The notes: generated by a model from the sequence alone, not told the origin. Positions 45,529 through 55,600 are shown, counted from the first letter of the stretch. The stretch: DNA of 64,000 bases from Nothopassalora personata (GCA_033816765.1 CM066294.1:2480001-2544000), one strand, 5' to 3'. Numbers and translations: made by a program.

Positions 45529-45837
45529 TTTGCTTCAAGTCCCGGAGTCTGGTCGTGAGTCGCAGTATCGTGGAAGTTGACAGCTCTCAACGAGTCTCTG
45601 CAAGACCTCGCGAATAAAGCGCTTCTGTCACATCAACGAAAGCTGCATTCATTGTCGTAGAGCGCCGGACATGGATCGGCACGAACAAAGCCAGTTATTG
45701 ACAAAGTCGCATTCTGCCCAATCGAGCAAACAGGCCGGCTAACCAGGACCCTAACACGCTTTGCTCAACAGGCTCGCTACGCTACGCTACGAACTTATGG
45801 AATTTTGCATCAAGCGGCTCCCAAGCTCGCAGCCAGG
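45529..45837. other. Intergenic spacer in the cluster
   Basis: 309 bp with a small CGCTACGCTACGCTAC-like duplication near 45774-45790; nothing else seen. Confidence 0.45.
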
Positions 45838-46467
45838 CTAGATTTCGCTGTCGTCGTCGTCGTCATCGTCGTCATCGCTTTCTGCCAGATCAACGTCGTC
45901 GTCACTAAAGACTGGGATAATCAAGCCGCTTTCTTCTTGACCATCGTCGCTTACTGGGCTTCCTGCGATGCTCCCGATGATATCTCGCAGAACATCTCTC
46001 TGTCTGTCGTCCATGTCATTCGTGTCCACATACTCTTGCAGTATGCCTTTCATCTGGTCTTCTCGGAAAGGACTTTTTGGACTGTCTGGTGGCTGGTTGC
46101 TCGTACCCCTGTGCCCGTCGTGAGCCCGAATCTTTCTCGGCAGCCCTATGGGTTCAGGAAGCACCGGCGATTTCCGGCGCCCGGTCGTTGATGGACTGTT
46201 GGCAGGAGTCGTGAATGCGGAGTATGGTCCCGGTCCAAATACTTCCTCGTCTTCGTCATGCTTTCGGAGAGCTTTCGCCATGTTGCCTTTCGTAAGGTCA
46301 TCAGGGAACGAAAGGCCACGCTGCTCCAGCTCTCTCTTGAGCTTCCAGTCCCTCCATGTACGATAATCTCCGATGTTTGGCTCAGATCCCTGCCTGGGTA
46401 CGCTGTCGGGATGCACCCATACGCCGTATACCTTCTTCCATCCAGCAGGAATATCTCTGGGAGGCAT
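45838..46467 (-). CDS. SAP-like cluster protein D, acidic tail
   Basis: Intronless, 209 residues. The start GWKKVYGVWVHPDSVPRQGS is unusual. Residues 39-72 (RDWKLKRELEQRGLSFPDDL then KGNMAKALRKHDED) have the SAP/HeH pattern: WxLKxELExRGL ... xxMxxALxxHD. A Pro/Ser-rich linker precedes a helical segment (FREDQMKGILQEYVDTNDMD then RQRDVLRDIIGSIAG), and the last 25 residues are nearly all Asp, Glu and Ser. The architecture matches protein B: SAP-like module, linker, helices, acidic tail. Function unknown; a chromatin or nucleic-acid role is inferred only. Confidence 0.7.
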   Translation of the reverse strand: MPPRDIPAGWKKVYGVWVHPDSVPRQGSEPNIGDYRTWRDWKLKRELEQRGLSFPDDLTKGNMAKALRKHDEDEEVFGPGPYSAFTTPANSPSTTGRRKSPVLPEPIGLPRKIRAHDGHRGTSNQPPDSPKSPFREDQMKGILQEYVDTNDMDDRQRDVLRDIIGSIAGSPVSDDGQEESGLIIPVFSDDDVDLAESDDDDDDDDDSEI

Positions 46468-46683
46468 GATGGTATATGGGAGCTCGCAATGAACCTAATA
46501 CGAACGCAGATTTTCGCCCCGGTGATGCCGGCACTTTGACCGCTGTATATTCATCTCTGATAGCTCACGTTTGGAAGCACGTGGACGTATTCACGATTTT
46601 TGTACACCGGATGCGTCAGAAGAAGATTGCCGTACAAAGAACTGATCTTGAAGCTCGGACACAAGTAGGCAACAAAGATTTGT

Positions 46684-47178
46684 CGGTGAATTACTCCTAT
46701 GGGGGACAATTATGTCAGAAATTACTGCCATAGGGATCATTATGCAAAAATTACTCCTATAGGGACTTGTAGGGATGCTAAATTACTGCTATAGGGACAT
46801 ATCATGGCAATCTTTAGCCTTCAACTTAGGGCATATTGTAGGGTGCAAAAAGTGAAATTTTTACACCTATAACATAGTTAACTATTGTTTCTATAGATGC
46901 TAAACACACTGCAGTGTGACGATATTGCTCCGAATGTCGGCTCTCGACTATGTGTCCGTATTATATGTCTTAGACAAGCCCTATCGTTAGGATTAAAACG
47001 TACTACTATTATTTAATATGCTCGTATAAGCTACCAGAGCATATTAAATAACAGTAGTATATGAAGAAGTCGTAAAGAGCGACTGCTATAATATGCCCCT
47101 ATAGCAGTAATTTAGCATCCCTATGAGTCCCTATAGGAGTAATTTTTACATAATTGTCCCCATGGGAGTAATTCACCG
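46684..47178. mobile_element. Mutator-type MITE, 495 bp
   Basis: Terminal inverted repeats of about 60 bp or more, starting CGGTGAATTACTCC, with several internal ATTACTCCTATAGGG-type copies. There is a perfect 10-bp target duplication AAAGATTTGT at 46674-46683 and 47179-47188. Long TIRs with a 9-10 bp duplication are typical of Mutator-like elements. No coding capacity. The centre contains another palindrome, TACTACTATTATTTAATATG with its inverted partner, at about 46999-47063. It lies between two cluster genes and is not RIPed. Confidence 0.9.
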
Positions 47179-47467
47179 AAAGATTTGTTAGACATGAGTT
47201 GATCTGCCAACGTTTTACCGGATTCTGGCTGCTTCATGCTTCTGTACGTACGACTAAGAGATACGCTGCACCGCTGGGCAAGATATCAAGTGCGATCCCG
47301 AAGGTGTAATACTCAGAGCTTGTAATGGAGAGCTAGAAGCATATGTGATGTTAATTACAGTCACTACAAATGCTCAACATCACTCTGTTTGTGGCATGCC
47401 TGGATCCCAGACCATGTTTCATTCTTGTCATTCGCAGGCGACTACAAACATGTAGTGAACAACAAAT

Positions 47468-48940
47468 TTATGCCTTTGCCTTGCATTTTGCCTCCTTGTT
47501 TGATCTGTCAAGACCAGTTGGAGCCTTTCGTTTCTTGTTACCCTCTGCTACGGGTCGCTGAGTATCGTTGGCGTTTGACGCCACGGTCTTGTCGGCCCTA
47601 CGAGTCTTGGTGTTCGTGACTTTACTGCCTCCGCGCTGTTCAGTGTCTCTCCTCTGGGCTCTGCCATTGCCTTTACGCTTGCCCCGACTTATGTTCCCGG
47701 CATCGGCTGGGGCACCAACATCGCCTTCCGCGACGACTTCCTCGACGTCCTCTTCCGAGGCCCCTTCGCCAGTAATGTCATGATCTTCGTTGTTGTCAGT
47801 CTCTTCATCGCCGTACTTCTGCGCATTGTTGGAACCCGCGCCACTGCGAGGGCTGTACAGCCCAGGGACATTGGGCCACCACTCAATTGACAGGTGCTGC
47901 GTGCCATCTCTCTTCATCCGAGCACGAGCCTCTTGACGCAGGCGCCATACTTCCGCAGCACTTCTGTCTGGCTTGTGGGCATAGACTTCCGCAAAGCGCC
48001 ACTCACCCGGGCCTCGAGGGACAAAATCGAACTCAGGATCGACCACCGGACTAGTGACGATTGTGCCTTCCTTGAGCCTCGCTTCATTCATGTCCCACTG
48101 CTTCCAGACAATATCAATCGTAGCAGTAGGATCAGCAAGATCAGGCCGGTACCTCGCGAAGTTCAGTCGCAACATGAGCACGTCTTGCACGCTGGGCTCG
48201 GCAATTTCTCCGAAGCCGTAGTCCTCCTTACCACCGAGAAGAGCATGTGCCACGGCCTCGGCTCTTGGGGAAGCGTACTCCCATCCTCCCAGCGTCGGTC
48301 TTGTCGTGCGATATGCTTCGGGTATCTCTGCTAGATTGTTAAAGCCTCCCACGCCAGCAGCCAGCCTGCCTCTACGCTCTTCGTCCGCCAGGCGGAGCCT
48401 GGCTTGTTCCTCTCTGCGTCGCTTTGAGAGTATCATGCGGATCTTGTCGTAGTCTTCCGGCTGACGGCGAGGCACTCCGCCGAACCCATTTCGCTCTTCA
48501 CGTAGTGACTTGACCGACAGTCCGTTTGGGTCTCCTTCGATGGCTTCGCTGGCCGAGCCTTCCGTCATTGTGGCACTATTTGGTTGCTTCTTTCCGGGCT
48601 TTGGCGCCTTTTGGCCTTTCTCACTGCCACCTGCAACTGACAGCGAGTTTTCGGTAGCTCCGGTATTGGCGACATTCGCAGCTTTCGCTATTCGATAGGC
48701 GTTAACTGCAGCTTCAACAGTACCACCTGTCTTCGTCGCAATCACTTCCTCGCATGCCAGTCTCGACTTGCCGGGGTTCTCGTCGAGTGACTCGCAAATG
48801 AGCCTCAGGTCTTTGAAGCTGGGCTTCTGTTCGTTGAAGGATGTGAACACAACATCTGACTCCTGAGCTCCCCGAGCATCTGACTTTGCCAGCTTGGCTT
48901 TCCTATTCAAGTTGAGTTTGATGCCAGATTTTGGTGCCAT
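47468..48940 (-). CDS. W-module cluster protein E (two modules)
   Basis: Intronless, 490 residues. The N-terminus is basic. A helical part around 40-90 (FKDLRLICESLDE, then ACEEVIATKTGGTVEAAVNA) is followed by a Ser/Pro linker and a coiled-coil-like stretch 165-192 (KRRREEQARLRLADEERRGR). Two copies of an unrecognised module follow. Copy 1 is residues 218-279: GGWEYASP, then VLMLRLNFARYRPDLADP and TIDIVW. Copy 2 is residues 305-355: GEWRFAEVY, then AAEVWRLRQEARARM and LSIEWW. The C-terminal 130 residues are acidic then basic, disordered. The same module occurs three times in the protein at 49341, so the two are paralogues. The conserved Trp, Arg and DIxW pattern suggests a small folded domain. 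No known family, no enzyme motif. Confidence 0.7.
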   Translation of the reverse strand: MAPKSGIKLNLNRKAKLAKSDARGAQESDVVFTSFNEQKPSFKDLRLICESLDENPGKSRLACEEVIATKTGGTVEAAVNAYRIAKAANVANTGATENSLSVAGGSEKGQKAPKPGKKQPNSATMTEGSASEAIEGDPNGLSVKSLREERNGFGGVPRRQPEDYDKIRMILSKRRREEQARLRLADEERRGRLAAGVGGFNNLAEIPEAYRTTRPTLGGWEYASPRAEAVAHALLGGKEDYGFGEIAEPSVQDVLMLRLNFARYRPDLADPTATIDIVWKQWDMNEARLKEGTIVTSPVVDPEFDFVPRGPGEWRFAEVYAHKPDRSAAEVWRLRQEARARMKRDGTQHLSIEWWPNVPGLYSPRSGAGSNNAQKYGDEETDNNEDHDITGEGASEEDVEEVVAEGDVGAPADAGNISRGKRKGNGRAQRRDTEQRGGSKVTNTKTRRADKTVASNANDTQRPVAEGNKKRKAPTGLDRSNKEAKCKAKA

Positions 48941-49340
48941 CTTGCGTGTCGCGTCAGATGGGGCTTCGGGCGATGACGAGCAATGACCAATTTTCTGTAA
49001 GGATCTTGGAGCGCAACTCCATAAGGGGAATATTCGTCTAATAATCCGTTGTGAAGGTCTCTTTGTGCCATCCTAGTTGCCGAATGCAGCGATTCGTCAA
49101 CGTGAACAACAATGGCAAAGCCGCTAGATCACAACGAACTCCGCGAGCGTGGGCTGAGCGGAATCAAGGTAGGCATACACTAGCTCGGTATGGCTGACAC
49201 TTCAGGCGGCCAGCATTGCCAGCAGACATGAAACCCCAACGCCGCCAATGAAAATCAACAATGCTGCATGAGATTGAAATGTCACTACGAGGTTATGAGA
49301 TAGTGAGACTGCTCAGCATCGACCAGTTGATTTGTACCGC
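48941..49340. other. Intergenic spacer between the W-module genes
   Basis: 400 bp holding the promoter of protein E and the end of protein F; nothing else seen. Confidence 0.5.
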
Positions 49341-51362
49341 TCACTTCTCCGGCTTCTTTGGCTTCTTCGACTTTGGTGGCTGCTCCGATGAGTCTTCCGG
49401 TTCATCGCCATCTTCATGGCCAGATCTTGTTCGCTTCGCTCCTTTTCCATGGCTACTCCCTCCTTGCTGAGCTGTGCCTTGTGCTGGAGCACCTGTTGGC
49501 TTGCCGGTACCTTTGCCAATGCCTCCCGCAGCTGAGCCACCTTTGCTGCTTGCTTGTGCAGCGCCTGGGCCCTCATCGTCTTTCGTAAGGTCGACTGCCC
49601 CTGCTGCGGTACGGACGCCTTCCTGAGCTGGTCTCTCTCCTTTGGTGTTGGTAGACTGTCGACGAGTGCTTCGTCCGGTGTTACCCGTTGATCTGTCAGT
49701 GGCTTTCCCTTTACCTCGCGTCCCCACACCGATCCCGCTGCCCACTTGTGGCTGGTCTGGATCAGCATCGTCCCCGTCGCGTGAGGGCGGCCTATCTCTG
49801 GCGCCGCGCTTCGTTGAGTCGTCGCTTTCACCGCTACTATCGCTAATGTTTCCCTTGTCGTGATCGTGTTCTTGTACGGAGGTGGTGCTTCGGGTTGCTG
49901 AAACGGGCGGACCGTCGATACTATCGATTTGAGGTCTCCAAACGATGTCGATGGCAAACGGATCTTGATCACTGGTTTTAGGCCAGTGTCGCAAGCGCCA
50001 TATATCTGCAGCCGTGGGCCAGGACCTCCCCGGCCGATCAAAATCAAACTCTGCACGCCGGGCAAACTTATGCGTAGCATTCATAGACTCTATATCATTG
50101 AATTCCCATCGACCTCCCGTCCCTATTGGGGGTTCAAAGCCAAGAGGGGGATTGACAACTGGTTCCAGTGAGGCTGGATTTGCAGGAACACCAACACCAG
50201 GAATCGATGGTGTCCAGACAATGTCGATATCAGTGACTGGGTCCGTGTCACCAGCTGTTCGATTCTGTCGCATGCGCCATATATCCGCGGCAGTGGGCGA
50301 TGGTGGCCTAGGGACAGAGGTATCAGATTCTTGAGACGATTTGAATCGCTTCGTGGCTGTGTCTCGCGATCGTACATCTTGCCAATCCCATCGACCAGTA
50401 CCTCTTGGTTCGAAGCCACGAGGGGGATTGGTGGCTGCTCCAACGAGGTTTGGCACCCGTGTCCTGAGGTTTTCGACAACATATGGTACCCAACGTATGT
50501 CGATGTCACTCGTGGGATCGTTGCCGGCCCTGACGAGGTCGGGTCTATATTCCCGATAAGCATGTCGTAGCATGAGTATCTCGAAAGGTGTAGGATGGTG
50601 GTTGTTCAGGAAACCATGATGTGCCTGTCCAGCCAAATTAAGCGTAACCAGTTGGATAGAACTCGCATTGGCGTACTCCCAATGCCCAAGTCCAGCTGGC
50701 TGTCGATAACCAGTTGGACGTGGTAATGGGAAGTCCTGGACTTCATTCCGAGGAGTCGCAGCAGCAAAACGAATAGCCTCTTGATGTCGTTTGAGCTTTT
50801 CTTTTCTTAGCTTGACCTTCTCTGCCTCCCTGCGCTTCTCTTTCTCGTTTTCTCTGCGGGCCCTCTCAAGCTCCTGATGGCGTGGATCGTGTAGCGCTGC
50901 CGTCACTCGAGCAATTGTTGCCTGCACGTCCGCCCGTCTGAACTTCTGGTACAGTGCCCAATCCTTTGGGGCGACATTCTGTGGTCCCACATTGATTCCT
51001 TGTATAGCGCTCCCACCTGTGGCACCAGAAGCTTGTGCGCTGCCTTGGCCGTTGGCAGCTGGCCCGACTGTTTCTGCTCCAGTACGCTTTGGAAGCTTTA
51101 TTCTTACTGGTCGTTTGGGCCTAACCGACTGTGTTCCTGCCGTCTCGGCAGGCACAGCTCCCCGGGCGTTAACGGGGCCAGAGGCATCCATCTGGGCGAT
51201 TGCTTCCCCGGGAGTGACACCCTTCTCGGCTTTCAACATATCGTTGCCAGCATGGTCGTCCACTTTTCCGGGCTCATCTGCTTGCTTCTGCTGGTCCGGG
51301 TCCTTGTCTTCGGCAGGAGCCTGCCGGTTCTTCTTGGGAGGCATGTTGATGGTAGCGTGCAA
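49341..51362 (-). CDS. W-module cluster protein F (three modules)
   Basis: Intronless, 673 residues from the first Met; a more typical start is Met-7 (MPPKKNRQAP, codon at 51342-51344). A disordered Pro/Gly/Ala N-terminus leads to a charged coiled coil at 158-195 (ELERARRENEKEKRREAEKV). Three modules follow: residues 225-293 (GHWEYANASS, then EILMLRHAYREYRPDL and DIDIRWVPY), 315-385 (GRWDWQDVRS, then AADIWRMRQNR and DIDIVWTP), and 408-477 (GRWEFNDIES, then AADIWRLRHWP and AIDIVWRP). In DNA these are about 50484-50690, 50208-50420 and 49932-50141. The C-terminal 190 residues are low-complexity Ser/Gly/Lys, ending in a basic KSKKPKKPEK. Probably nuclear. No homologue recognised except protein E. 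Confidence 0.7.
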   Translation of the reverse strand: MHATINMPPKKNRQAPAEDKDPDQQKQADEPGKVDDHAGNDMLKAEKGVTPGEAIAQMDASGPVNARGAVPAETAGTQSVRPKRPVRIKLPKRTGAETVGPAANGQGSAQASGATGGSAIQGINVGPQNVAPKDWALYQKFRRADVQATIARVTAALHDPRHQELERARRENEKEKRREAEKVKLRKEKLKRHQEAIRFAAATPRNEVQDFPLPRPTGYRQPAGLGHWEYANASSIQLVTLNLAGQAHHGFLNNHHPTPFEILMLRHAYREYRPDLVRAGNDPTSDIDIRWVPYVVENLRTRVPNLVGAATNPPRGFEPRGTGRWDWQDVRSRDTATKRFKSSQESDTSVPRPPSPTAADIWRMRQNRTAGDTDPVTDIDIVWTPSIPGVGVPANPASLEPVVNPPLGFEPPIGTGGRWEFNDIESMNATHKFARRAEFDFDRPGRSWPTAADIWRLRHWPKTSDQDPFAIDIVWRPQIDSIDGPPVSATRSTTSVQEHDHDKGNISDSSGESDDSTKRGARDRPPSRDGDDADPDQPQVGSGIGVGTRGKGKATDRSTGNTGRSTRRQSTNTKGERPAQEGVRTAAGAVDLTKDDEGPGAAQASSKGGSAAGGIGKGTGKPTGAPAQGTAQQGGSSHGKGAKRTRSGHEDGDEPEDSSEQPPKSKKPKKPEK

Positions 51363-51481
51363 GGCAGTGTCGTCCAGAATGTTGTCAGTAAACGAGTCGT
51401 GTGACCTTCTGGCTTGGTGACTGGCAGCAGTTCGCCATCACGAATCGAACGTTGAGATTGTCAGTACATGGCCGCGTCGCT

Positions 51482-51525
51482 TTGTGCCGTCACATTCGCC
51501 GGATGCGGCGAATGTGACGGCACAA
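51482..51525. repeat. Perfect 20-bp palindrome with 4-nt loop
   Basis: TTGTGCCGTCACATTCGCCG at 51482-51501, loop GATG, and its exact reverse complement at 51506-51525. It lies about 120-160 bp upstream of the protein F start and can form a strong hairpin. It may be a regulatory site or a small inverted duplication; no open frame depends on it. Confidence 0.95.
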
Positions 51526-52021
51526 GACGACGACGAGAACAATGACAAAGTCAGAGAATCAACCTTGTCAACGATGAACAACAACGAGAGTCGGAAAGGG
51601 AGCCGAGTTCCTCGTAAAAGAAGTGAAGTTGCGGATCCACGTCAGGCCTGTGCAGCCGTCCGAAAACACGGACCATTGATCAAGCCAACAGATTGGAGAC
51701 GATGGAGAGTTGTTTTGATGTGTTTCGCGTGTTGCGATGGACCTAACGCTATGTGAGAGGGGTAAAATTACAGCGCTGGAAACGCCGCAGGTCCTCCTGG
51801 TCATCGTTACCGCCCATTGATCTGACCCAGATAGCAGGATTTTTTTTATTTTTTTTTTCAAGCCGTGGCAGTTCTTCCTAACTGCATTTTCTGCCGTCCT
51901 TCGCCTGAAGGTACGAACTCCTGTCAATCCGCGGGTCATACTGCTTCGAGCTCCGGCCCTCGGTCGCTGCAAAACGCGACGATCAGACAAAACCGCCATC
52001 TCGAAGGCTGTGCATATGCTC
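51526..52021. other. Intergenic, no supported gene
   Basis: Contains a T-rich run at about 51841-51859 and short frames without motifs. It separates protein F and the gene at 52022. Confidence 0.5.
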
Positions 52022-52519
52022 TCAATTGCCAAAGTGGGCCTTCAGCACCCGTGGTACCATGCATTTGAGATGGTCAACGATGGCATCTGGACCCTCCTTG
52101 ACCTGGAGGCCGTGGGGAATAGCGTACGCCACAATCTCCGGCCTGACTTTTCGTGCTATCTTCTTGATCTCTTCCGCTTGTTCAGCCGTCCACATAGATG
52201 CGCAAAACTGTATGATGCAGTCAGCTGCGACAGTCTGTAGTGCGAATTATATTATGAGCAAACATCGTACGATCATGTCTGGTTTGTATTGGTGTACGGC
52301 AAGTTCTACGTCTTCGATTCCTGGCGGAGGGGTCAATCTGGTCATCGTCGACGAGGAGTGATTTGTCGCAGACTTACTCTCGACATTGGTGACATGGATG
52401 ATGTTGTACTCATCCTTCAATGCCTCCAGGAGCCGACCGACCAATCGATACGCACGCTCTGGCGCGGTGTTGACGGTGACGAGCTTGTAGGGGCCTTGAG
52501 GTTGTTTGGGAGCTGCCAT
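52022..52519 (-). CDS. Conserved small fungal protein (two introns)
   Basis: Exons 52378-52519, 52271-52320 and 52022-52207 (minus strand). Introns are 57 nt (52321-52377) and 63 nt (52208-52270, with a CTGAC branch), both GT..AG and in phase, giving 125 residues. The start at 52519 (MAAPKQPQGPYKLVTVNTAP) is chosen because the longer frame upstream reads through a GA-dinucleotide repeat. Motifs: APERAYRLVGRLLEALKDEY, IIHVTNVE, then across exons YKPDMIFCASMWTAEQAEEI and IPHGLQVKEGPDAIVDHL. I recall this pattern from a widespread uncharacterised ascomycete protein; its alternating strands and helices resemble a small flavodoxin or receiver-like fold, but that is inference. It is head-to-head with the DUF3500 gene at 52951. 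Confidence 0.8.
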
Positions 52520-52950
52520 ATTCGGGACTTGATCGCTCACACTGTTACAAATCTCTCTCTCTCTCTCTCTCTTCAACGGGGAGTTGCTGGGTTTTTGAAG
52601 CACCACGGGTCAGAGATAGAACTCTTCATCGGAACGGCGAAATTAGATGCTGCGAGCGCACGTGACGGCATCTGCGGCAGGTCCGTCGGTAGTGGTATAA
52701 CTTATTATTATTATGTATTAGCTCGCAGGCAAGTCCCAGCAGAGTTGCTTGTTCGTATGGCCGAAAGCTCGGCTCAGAGCGGACATGGCATTGCCGAGTG
52801 GAGAACCCGGTCGAGACATCATCACCTCATCAACCGCCTGACTGCCAACGACGACATGGAGGACATTGCTCCTCTCGACCATCCTTTGCATCATCTGCGG
52901 AAGACAAACCCACCATCATCACAGTGTAGAACTTGACTATAATCAGCGCC
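52520..52950. promoter_or_regulatory. Shared divergent promoter region with CT repeat
   Basis: 431 bp between two divergent starts. A (CT)11 run at 52552-52573 lies about 35 bp upstream of the minus-strand start, so it is an AG run in that gene's leader or core promoter. No other site recognised. Confidence 0.55.
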
Positions 52951-54311
52951 ATGGCTGCAACAACCCCCAATGCATCGACAACTGGACATGTCGATCAAGA
53001 CCTCGCCACAGCCTTCCGGAAACATCTCCCCGATCTGACGTCTCCTCGCTTCACGACAGCGAAGCAACAAACGCCGTACGAGTATTCAGAAGCCTTCCTG
53101 AAGAACCAGCAACCCCCCTGGCTCCACAATTTGACCGAAGCATGGAAAGAACTCCTGCAAGAGCCATATCACGGCGTAACCATCGATGGTAACTCAAGAT
53201 TCCGACTCTGACCCTTGTGCCCATGTCTGACCACACCACTGCAGGCAACGTCCGTCCCAACCTCTACACAGACGAAGACCTCGGCGTCAACACCCCCGCC
53301 ATCGTCTCCGCCGTCAACAACACCCTCAGCAAACTGACCCCGGACGAAACCAAGAAACTCCGCTTCCCCCTCTCCGCCCGTGAATGGCGCTGCTGGTCCA
53401 ACCCCGAATTCCTCCTCCGCCCGTTCGGCCTGCGCTTGGAAGAACTCGACCCATCTACCGCCGAATCCATCCTCTCCATTCTGGAAGCGACCTTCCCCGC
53501 CGACGGCTATGCCAAAGCCCTCGCCGCCATGCGCATCAATCACTTCCTCGGCGAGGTCTGCCAAGTGCCAAACATCATGAACCAGTACTCCTACAACTTC
53601 CTGCTGTACGGCGAACCGAGCCTGACGGAAGCGTGGGGCTGGGCCTTGTACGGTCACCACCTGTGCTTGTCAGTCTTCTTGAAGGGTGGCAACATCATCA
53701 TCTCCCCGACCTTCACGGGCGCGGAGCCGAATCTGATCGACGCTGGACCGTGGAAGGGCACGGCGATTCTGCACAAGGAAGGGGACTTGGGGTTAAAGTT
53801 GATGCAGAGTCTCCCGCGGGCTTTGCAGCAGACTGCGCAAATTTACAAACTTATGCGGGATCCGGGCATGTTGCAGAGTGGGGATTTGAAAGTCGATCGA
53901 TGGAACCGGGATGATCAGCGACATCTTTGCGGTGCATTCCGCGATAACCGCGTGGTGCCGTATGAAGGCGTCAAGGTATCTTCTCTGACTTCGGAGCAGC
54001 AGGATTTGGTGCTGGAGATTGCGGAAGAGTTCCTGCTGTATCATCCGCATCAGGCGAGGCAGAGGCGGAAGGAGCAGATCAAGGAGCATTTCGATGAGAC
54101 GTACTTCAGCTGGATCGGAGGGCATGGCGATGATGACGCCTTTTATTACCGGGTGCAGAGTCCAGTGATCATCTTTGAGTTCGATCATCATTCGGGGGTG
54201 TTTCTGACAAATACTGAACCGGCAAAGTATCATACGCATACGATTGTGAGGATGCCGAATCAGGGTGATTATGGTCAGGCTTTGAGAAAGCCGGAAGAAA
54301 AGGTACCATAG
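52951..54311 (+). CDS. DUF3500 family protein (one intron)
   Basis: Exons 52951-53188 and 53245-54311; the 56-nt GT..AG intron (TCTGACC branch, CTGCAG acceptor) is in phase, giving 434 residues. Without the first exon the frame at 53217 would start inside the intron. DUF3500 marks: QYSYNFLLYGEPS, WGWALYGHHLCLSVFLKGGN, ISPTFTGAEPNLIDAGPWKG, and near the C-terminus FYYRVQSPVIIFEFDHHSGV and HTHTIVRMPNQGDYG. Family function is not established; proteins of this kind occur in fungi and bacteria. No signal peptide is obvious, so a cytoplasmic place is likely. Length fits the family. Confidence 0.88.
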
Positions 54312-54506
54312 ACACTTTGCCGGGCATGGGCTCAAACTTCTTCAGAAACCTCTACACGTCGTGTTAATAATGCCAGTTACATGCTTCTCGATCTCCTTCG
54401 ATCCCTCTCGTGGTCAGTATGCGTGCCGTGCAGCACCTGTGTCAGCAGACAAGCCGATGTGTATTCGTCACGTACTCTCAATACTGGTGTCCTCGTGTCA
54501 CAAAGA
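54312..54506. other. Convergent spacer
   Basis: 195 bp between the DUF3500 stop and the stop of the SDR gene; it should hold both terminators. Confidence 0.45.
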
Positions 54507-55600
54507 TTAGTTGTTCGGAGTGCCTTCAAGGTTCTCCGCCACACTCTGCTTCAGAGGCTTGTAGCCTTCCTGGCCATACCACTTCTTCAGTAGCTCAGCA
54601 CCAAGCTCGTTTGGCACTTTGCTGAGATCGTGGCCTTCGTTCTCTGGCGCCTTGGCGGTAGTGGTGTTGCTTGGTCGTAGCTCTTTCACAATTTCGATGA
54701 TCTCGGTCCAGTTGAAGGGGACGTTGAAGGCGAAGATGCGCTCCTCCTGGAGACGTGAATCCAGCGCTGCTGCGATGACATGGAGGCGCGCATCATCGAC
54801 GACATCGATCATGTATTCTGCCTCAAAATGGTAAGCACATGAGACTCTTACCTCCATCTGCGCAACTTACGTGGAGCGACTGGTGGGACATCACCCTTGA
54901 GAATCGAGAGCACACCGCCGCCCGTGGCACCGGGCGATGCCAGGATCTTGCCCATATTGTAGTTTGGCAACACAGCATTGCCGACGAAGCCTGGTGCTTC
55001 CTCGGCGAGATACTTCCAGAATGCCTTCTCCGCTTCTGTCTTACTGGCAGCATACACAGGGAAGGCGCGGTCCTCCTCGTACGGTGGTGGAGCCCACGCG
55101 AGGTCGAGCGCTTCTTGGTCCCAGTCATCTGCGGTGTAGGTGATGACCTTGCCAGGATGTGGCAAACAAACAGCCGTGGAGCTGGAAGTGTAGACAAATC
55201 GCTTGACGGTGCCGGCTTTCTTGGCCGACTTGAGGACGGAGAGCACACCAGCAACAGTCGGCTTGATGACCTTGTTCGGATCTGTTCCGAAAGTAGTGTC
55301 ACTGGCGACGTGAATCACAGCATCGACGCCCTGTACTGCCTGGTCGAAAGCACCGTCGTGCTCAAAACTTTCGACAATGACCGTGGAATAGTCCGGGTTG
55401 TTGTTGCACGTCTTCCTAGTCATGTCGCACTTCTCTTGCGTGCGTGCAGTGCCACGCACTTTGTAGCCGGCTTGGAGCGCCTCGTTCACAACATGGGAGG
55501 CGATGTAGCCAGAGGCACCTGTGACCAGGAGGAGAGATCCCTTGGGCAGAGCGGTGTCTTGGCCCGTCAGCTTGGCGGCGATGGTCTTGATGGTCTGCAT
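54507..55600 (-). CDS. NAD(P)H-dependent SDR reductase, Gre2/ketoreductase type (one intron)
   Basis: Exons 54871-55600 and 54507-54817 (minus strand); the 53-nt GT..AG intron (54818-54870) is in phase and the product is 346 residues. It is an extended short-chain dehydrogenase/reductase: the Rossmann signature TGASGYIASH at 27-36 (TGxxGxxxxH), VDAVIHVAS at 92-100, the active-site Ser region VYTSSSTAV at 136-144, and catalytic YAASK at 183-187. Arg50-Arg53 after the second strand fits NADPH preference. The nearest family I can name is Gre2-like methylglyoxal/aldehyde reductases and fungal ketoreductases; the substrate cannot be read from the sequence. No signal peptide. Its neighbours do not suggest a metabolite gene cluster. 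Confidence 0.88.

Noticed and set aside
49313..50080. Minus-strand 255-codon frame overlapping protein F
   Set aside because: Wholly inside the 673-codon frame, in another frame; residues look random and protein F carries the repeated module.
52289..52936. Plus-strand 215-codon frame
   Set aside because: Antisense to a gene with well-supported introns and lacking any motif.
53169..53660. Minus-strand 163-codon Gly/Glu-rich frame
   Set aside because: Antisense shadow of the DUF3500 gene.
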